DNA from: JBGPLH01 sp041486365 [NCBI: Thermodesulfobacteriota bacterium]
GTDB taxonomy: Bacteria > JAUYMQ01
Direction: 5' to 3'
DNA length: 17,103 bases
Assembly: GCA_041486365.1 (NCBI GenBank)
Contig: JBGPLH010000031.1
Coordinates: forward strand, 1-17,103
Numbering within the stretch: position 1 is the stretch's first letter; each line of letters starts with the position of its first letter. Of the stretch, positions 13,501 to 17,103 are shown in pieces. The translations under genes were made by a program, and so were the position numbers. The notes under the pieces are model-generated. The model did no database searches and was not told the DNA's origin. It worked only from the letters and a program-made list of their open reading frames with translations.

Positions 13501-13632
13501 ATGACCCGCACCGTATCCGTCCAGGTCGCCGATCACACGGACCGCATCGCGATTGCGAAGCCGTTCGCGTGGACGCGCAAGCGCGCCACGCAGCCGGCCT
13601 CGCGCCCGGCGGCCACGGGAGGGACTCGATAG
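13501..13632 (+). CDS. 43-residue basic peptide ORF, possible leader peptide or small protein
   Basis: GAGGAG (13486-13491) lies 9 nt before an ATG at 13501. The ORF reads MTRTVSVQVADHTDRIAIAK, a middle KPFAWTRKRATQPA, and ends ATGGTR with a TAG stop. It is rich in Arg, Lys and Thr and has no membrane segment or recognised domain. It is flanked by a good promoter upstream and an intrinsic terminator 26 bp downstream, so it forms a complete transcription unit of about 210 nt. It could be a small protein, a leader peptide controlling the downstream EamA transporter by attenuation, or incidental coding within a small RNA. The ribosome binding site argues for translation. Confidence 0.45.
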   Translation: MTRTVSVQVADHTDRIAIAKPFAWTRKRATQPASRPAATGGTR

Positions 13633-13658
13633 GACTCAGTCGATCGATTTCTTGACGC

Positions 13659-13692
13659 GGCCATGGGCATAGGATCCATGGCCTTTTTGTTT
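13659..13692 (+). terminator. Intrinsic terminator upstream of the EamA gene
   Basis: GGCCATGG (13659-13666), a 9-nt loop and CCATGGCC (13676-13683) form a perfect 8-bp stem followed by TTTTTGTTT (13684-13692). This is a textbook rho-independent terminator, and the only strong one I can see in the window. It lies 28 nt before the EamA start and after a promoter-driven short ORF, so conditional readthrough (attenuation or a riboswitch-like leader) is possible. Confidence 0.8.
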
Positions 13693-13719
13693 ATGCGCGC
13701 CACGCGCAGGACGAACGAC

Positions 13720-14688
13720 ATGCCGCCCCGCACCCCGATCGCCGAAACCGCCGCGCCCGTCTCCCGGGCACAATCCGGAGAAGCTGCGCGCGCCGCGGCA
13801 CCCGTCCTTCGGAACGGCCCTCTCCTGCTCCTGCTCTCGAGCGTCTTCATCGGCGCCATGGCGGTGGCCGTGAAGATCGCCTGCCAGTTCCTGCCGGCGG
13901 GCGAGGTGACCTTTCTGCGGTTCCTCGGTGGCTGGCTGCTCTTCTGGCCGCTCGCGCGGGCCGGCGTGATCGACGTGCAGCCGCGCAACCGCCGCCTTAC
14001 CTACCTCCGGGGCACGCTCTCGGGCGTGGCGATCGTCGCCTACTTCCAGGCGATCGACCGCGTCCCGGTGGCGCACGCCGTGCTCATGCAGAACACCTAT
14101 CCGCTGTTCATCGCGGCGCTCTCCATCCCGATCCTCCGGGAGCGTCCCGGCCTCGGCACGGTGGGGTGCTTCGCGTTCGCCTTCGCGGGGATCGCGATGA
14201 TGCTGGAGCCGAGCCTCGCGTCCGGGCACGCGCCGCTCCTGGGCTACGCGCTCGGACTCGTCTCGGCGGTGTTCGCAGCCGGCGCGGTCATGGCCACGCG
14301 GGCGCTCCGCAAGACCGACAGCGCGGTGAGCATCTTTTACTACTTCAGCCTCGTGGGCTCGATCGTGTCGCTTCCTCTGTTCCTCGCGGAACCCGTCATG
14401 CCCCACGGGCCGGCGCTCGCGGCGATGGCCGTCACGATCACGCTCTCGGTGATCGGCCAGCTCCTGCTGAACCAGGCCTTCAAGTACACGGGGGCCGCCC
14501 AGGGAAGCGTCGTTCTGATGGCCTCGACTGTCGTGGCCGCGGGCCTCGGAGCGTGGTTCATGGGGGATCGCTACGGGGTCCACTTCCTCGTCGGCGCCGG
14601 GATGATCTTCGGTGCCGTGACGTGGATCACCGCACGGGCGCGGCCGGCCCCGGCTCTTCCGGCGGCGGAGCCGCTCCCTCCCGCCTGA
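13720..14688 (+). CDS. EamA/DMT-superfamily transporter
   Basis: The 322-residue protein has about ten hydrophobic segments in two EamA repeats. The first begins at LLLLLSSVFIGAMAVAVKIA, with FLRFLGGWLLF and VAHAVLMQNTYPLFIAALS; the second begins around GYALGLVSAVFAAGAVMATR and ends with FLVGAGMIFGAVTWI. This is the drug/metabolite exporter family of the inner membrane; the substrate is unknown. Starts in the same frame at 13663 and 13693 exist, but 13663 is inside the terminator stem. ATG 13720, with AGGA 8 nt upstream, gives a usual N-terminus. The residues before the first helix (about 1-33) are Ala/Pro/Arg-rich and poorly conserved in such proteins. Expression may depend on readthrough of the terminator just upstream. 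Confidence 0.83.
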   Translation: MPPRTPIAETAAPVSRAQSGEAARAAAPVLRNGPLLLLLSSVFIGAMAVAVKIACQFLPAGEVTFLRFLGGWLLFWPLARAGVIDVQPRNRRLTYLRGTLSGVAIVAYFQAIDRVPVAHAVLMQNTYPLFIAALSIPILRERPGLGTVGCFAFAFAGIAMMLEPSLASGHAPLLGYALGLVSAVFAAGAVMATRALRKTDSAVSIFYYFSLVGSIVSLPLFLAEPVMPHGPALAAMAVTITLSVIGQLLLNQAFKYTGAAQGSVVLMASTVVAAGLGAWFMGDRYGVHFLVGAGMIFGAVTWITARARPAPALPAAEPLPPA

Positions 14689-14700
14689 GGGACGCCCGCG

Positions 14701-14729
14701 TTGGCTTTCCGGGGACGCATTCCTATAAT
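14701..14729 (+). promoter_or_regulatory. Near-consensus sigma-70 promoter for the sulfatase-like gene
   Basis: TTGGCT (14701-14706), a 17-nt spacer and a perfect TATAAT (14724-14729). It gives a leader of about 75 nt before the ATG at 14813 and is the best -10 in the window. Confidence 0.65.
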
Positions 14730-14812
14730 GTCGCGCCGCCAGGCCACGGGCGCGCCCTCGGGACGCGCGCCGCGCTGAGTTCCCCCCTCGAGGTCCCGGA
14801 GGACGCCCAGGG

Positions 14813-16834
14813 ATGAAGGAGCTTCGCGCCGGCATGCTCCTCGGCGCGCTCGCCGGCGCGCTTGCGGGGACCGTCGAGACCATCGACGTCATCGGGCGTC
14901 ACGGCCAGCTGCTTTTCGGCCCGGGCGCCGGCTTCTCCCTCACCGCGCAGATCCTCTTCGCGACGATCACGGCGGGCGCGATTCTCGGCGTGGTGCTGGG
15001 GGCGCTCGCGCAGGCCGTCGTGGCGCTGGGGAGCGGGAGCACGGGAATCCTCGCGCGGGCGGCGTCCTGGAACCGCGGCCTCCTCGCCTCGCGTTCCCGC
15101 GATGCCCGGCTCTGCTTCCTCCTGGCGCTCGTCGCCGCCGCCGGACTGTCGATCTTCCTCCACGCGCTCTCGCGCCTCTTCCTGAACTTCCCGTACGGTC
15201 CCCGGCAACTCCTGCCCCACGCCCTCGTCGCGACGGGGTGCGTGGCGCTCGGGATCCTCGCGCGCGCCATCCTGGGCCCGCGCGGCGAGCGCCCCGGGAT
15301 CATCCCCCTCTCGGCCTTCGCCTGGTCGGTTGCGTTTCTCTCCTCGGGCGCATTCGCGCTGCTGTACGTCATCGACCGCGACTACTACGCGCGCCTGTAC
15401 AACACGGTCCACCTCGGGCTCGCGACGCTCGCCTTCGGCGCGGCCTGCGCCCTCCTTCTTTCGCTGGCGTCCGGGCTCGATACCACTTCCATGCGCTTCC
15501 CGCGCCGCATCGCCCTGGTGCTGGCCGCCCTCTGGCTCGTGACGGCCTCGGCGAGCCTCGCGCTCTATCGATCCAACGAGGATGTGAAGGCGTTCCTTTA
15601 CAACCGTACGACCTGGACGAAGCGGATCTATCCGCTGCTCGCCCGCGGGATCCCCATCTTCGCGCCGCGACCCTTCCCCGTGGGGGCGGCCTCGCCGCGC
15701 GCGGCTTCCGTGGCGGCGGAAGCACTTTCGCCGGACATGAAGGGCGCGAACGTGATCTTGATCACGATGGACGCCGTGCGGGCCGATCATCTCGGCGTTT
15801 ACGGAAGCGCGCGGACGACGACGCCGTCCCTCGATCGCTTCGGGCGCAAGAGCGTGGTATTCCGCCGCGCATACGCGCAGGGCGCCAACACGTTCCCGTC
15901 GTTCTCCTCGCTCATGACGGGCCGCCTCCCCTCGGAAGTGAAGTGGGAGCATCCCTTCGAGCCGCCGCTCCCCGGGGTAAATCTCACCCTGGCCGAAATT
16001 CTCGACGGGGCCGGTTACGACACGGCGGCCGTGACGCCTCATCCCTACTTCGACGATCGCTGGGGATTGCCGCAGGGATTCGAGCAGCACGACAACTCCC
16101 CGGCGATCTACAACCACGACAACCGGGGCGTCGTCTCCGCCCGCGTGGAGCGCAAGTCGGAGGCGATGCTCGCAGGTTTGAGATCGCCCTTCTTTTTCTG
16201 GGCGCACTTCTACGATCCGCACGCGCACTACATGCCGCGGCCGGTGAATCGCTTCGGGGATCGGGACGTTGATCTTTACGACGGCGAGCTGGCGGACACG
16301 GATGCGCAGATCGGGAGGCTGCTCCGGTGGATCCATGCGCACGTGCAGGGGCCCGTCATCATCGTGATCTGCGCCGATCACGGAGAGGAGTTCGGGGAGC
16401 ACGGCGGGCAGTACCACGGCACGACGCTCTACGAGGAGACCATCCACGTCCCACTCCTGATACGCGTGCCGGGGGTTCGCCCGCGTCTCGTCCAGAAGCC
16501 GGTGAGCCTCGTCGACGTGCTCCCGACGCTGCTCGATCTTCTGCGGATCCGGGAGCCCGAAGGGCTCGCGGGGCGGAGCCTGGGGCCCGTGTTCGCCGGA
16601 CGCCCCCCGCCGGATCCCGATCGCCCCGTCCTGAGCGAGGCCACGCAGCTCGCCTGGAAGCGCATGGCGATGCGCGGGCAGTGGAAGCTTGTCCGCGACG
16701 ACGCCCACGATACCTGGGAGCTCTACGATCTCGCCCGCGACCCCCGGGAGCTGCGCAACCGCTACCGTCTCGAACCCGAGCGGGTCCGGGATCTGAAAGA
16801 GGTGCTGCGGTCGACCCCGGGGACACTCCCTTGA
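14813..16834 (+). CDS. Membrane-anchored sulfatase-like (alkaline phosphatase superfamily) protein
   Basis: The 673-residue protein has an N-terminal half with about six or seven membrane helices (around 6-24, 44-72, 101-121, 135-152, 166-188, 199-220, 232-251) and a C-terminal sulfatase-fold domain (about 312-673). Metal-site motifs are ITMDAVRADHLGVYG (Asp320, Asp325), FYDPHAHY (His470) and ADHGEEFGEHG (Asp522, His523). The nucleophile motif reads NTFPSFSSLMTGR: Thr360 stands where sulfatases have Cys or Ser, and the following Arg of CxPSR is Phe364. This excludes formylglycine sulfatase chemistry and points to phosphotransfer or phosphodiester cleavage, as with Thr nucleophiles in LtaS/EptA-type enzymes. 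GGAGG (14798-14802) lies 10 nt before the ATG. The domain should face the periplasm. The flippase gene starts inside its stop codon, suggesting a role in envelope glycan modification. Confidence 0.82.
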   Translation: MKELRAGMLLGALAGALAGTVETIDVIGRHGQLLFGPGAGFSLTAQILFATITAGAILGVVLGALAQAVVALGSGSTGILARAASWNRGLLASRSRDARLCFLLALVAAAGLSIFLHALSRLFLNFPYGPRQLLPHALVATGCVALGILARAILGPRGERPGIIPLSAFAWSVAFLSSGAFALLYVIDRDYYARLYNTVHLGLATLAFGAACALLLSLASGLDTTSMRFPRRIALVLAALWLVTASASLALYRSNEDVKAFLYNRTTWTKRIYPLLARGIPIFAPRPFPVGAASPRAASVAAEALSPDMKGANVILITMDAVRADHLGVYGSARTTTPSLDRFGRKSVVFRRAYAQGANTFPSFSSLMTGRLPSEVKWEHPFEPPLPGVNLTLAEILDGAGYDTAAVTPHPYFDDRWGLPQGFEQHDNSPAIYNHDNRGVVSARVERKSEAMLAGLRSPFFFWAHFYDPHAHYMPRPVNRFGDRDVDLYDGELADTDAQIGRLLRWIHAHVQGPVIIVICADHGEEFGEHGGQYHGTTLYEETIHVPLLIRVPGVRPRLVQKPVSLVDVLPTLLDLLRIREPEGLAGRSLGPVFAGRPPPDPDRPVLSEATQLAWKRMAMRGQWKLVRDDAHDTWELYDLARDPRELRNRYRLEPERVRDLKEVLRSTPGTLP

Positions 16835-17103
16835 GCGATCGCGCGCATTCGCACGAGCGGGGCGCCGTCTCCGAGGCACGCGGCGCCGTTTATCTCACGG
16901 CGGCCAAGCTCTGGTTCCTCGCCACCGGCGCGCTACTCCCCATCCTGCTCGCCCGGATCCTCCCGCCCGATCGCTACGGCGTGTACAAGGTCGTGACCGG
17001 CGCGATGACCGTCGTGAACGCGCTCCTCGTCACCGGCGCGGTGCAGTCGGTGTCGAAGTTCGTGGCCGAGGATCTCGGGCGATCACCGGAGGTCCACCGC
17101 AAG
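16831..17103 (+). CDS. Polysaccharide flippase (Wzx/MOP family), N-terminal part, 3' partial
   Basis: The frame is open to the end of the window. Translation from a TTG at 16831 gives 91 residues: a short hydrophilic start (MSDRAHSHERGAVSEARGAV), then two membrane segments (AAKLWFLATGALLPILLA; VVTGAMTVVNALLVTGAVQS) and SVSKFVAEDLG. The loop LPPDRYGVYKV between helices and the QSVSKF motif are typical of Wzx-like oligosaccharide flippases of the MOP superfamily. The start overlaps the preceding stop as TTGA, so translation is probably coupled; no other start codon lies before the first helix. It would move lipid-linked sugar units across the inner membrane. The remainder of the gene is outside the window. 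Confidence 0.75.
   Translation, partial: MSDRAHSHERGAVSEARGAVYLTAAKLWFLATGALLPILLARILPPDRYGVYKVVTGAMTVVNALLVTGAVQSVSKFVAEDLGRSPEVHRK

Noticed and set aside
13636-14892. A 418-codon minus-strand open frame opposite the EamA gene
   Set aside because: Charged repetitive composition; it is a shadow of the EamA frame, which encodes a recognised membrane family.
14723-16879. A 718-codon open frame on the minus strand opposite the sulfatase-like gene
   Set aside because: It is Arg/Glu/His-rich with no domain, as expected from an antisense shadow of GC-rich coding DNA; the plus-strand frame has clear family motifs, a promoter and a ribosome binding site.

Overview
This is a GC-rich bacterial chromosome segment, roughly two thirds G+C by eye, densely coded on both strands. 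It has no rRNA, tRNA or CRISPR. The gene mix is a polyphosphate phosphatase with thymidylate-kinase-like partners, hot-dog dehydratases, a luciferase-like monooxygenase with an alpha/beta hydrolase, and an envelope sulfatase-like protein with a flippase. That mix suggests an uncultured, probably soil or sediment, bacterium of the Binatota / Rokubacteria / Desulfobacterota kind. No phylogenetic marker is present, so this placement is a guess.

Layout. (A) 1-2687: the 3' end of a Ppx/GppA exopolyphosphatase, two tandem thymidylate-kinase-fold proteins (the second with a Lys-to-Arg change in Walker A), and a convergent SixA histidine phosphatase. (B) 2858-5105: a compact four-gene plus-strand operon. 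Two single hot-dog (MaoC-like) halves flank a two-domain VOC protein, followed by an SRPBCC protein; this looks like acyl-CoA hydration/isomerisation. (C) 5094-6942: a membrane protein with an HEAGH zinc motif, divergent from a stand-alone RecB/Cas4-type nuclease with an Fe-S cysteine set. The nuclease runs into a ~250-bp inverted-repeat element. (D) 6921-9983, minus strand: an S1/P1-type nuclease or phospholipase C, an AlkA-type glycosylase, an AhpD-like protein and a small four-helix membrane protein. (E) 9984-10924: a less GC-rich patch with a palindromic promoter, a small gene broken by an in-frame TAA, and a ribbon-helix-helix protein. (F) 10925-13289, minus strand: a GFA-type zinc protein, a luciferase-like monooxygenase split by an in-frame TAG, and an alpha/beta hydrolase. 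(G) 13445-13692: a self-contained unit of promoter, Shine-Dalgarno, 43-codon ORF and intrinsic terminator, directly before an EamA transporter. (H) 14701-17103: a near-consensus promoter, a membrane-anchored alkaline-phosphatase-superfamily protein with Thr at the nucleophile position, and a flippase that starts at a TTG overlapping its stop.

The points most worth follow-up are: the inverted-repeat element whose two arms supply the last codons and stops of both convergent neighbours; the mini transcription unit and terminator upstream of the EamA gene; the paired kinases in a polyphosphate context; the split dehydratase/VOC operon; and two nonsense codons within 2 kb.
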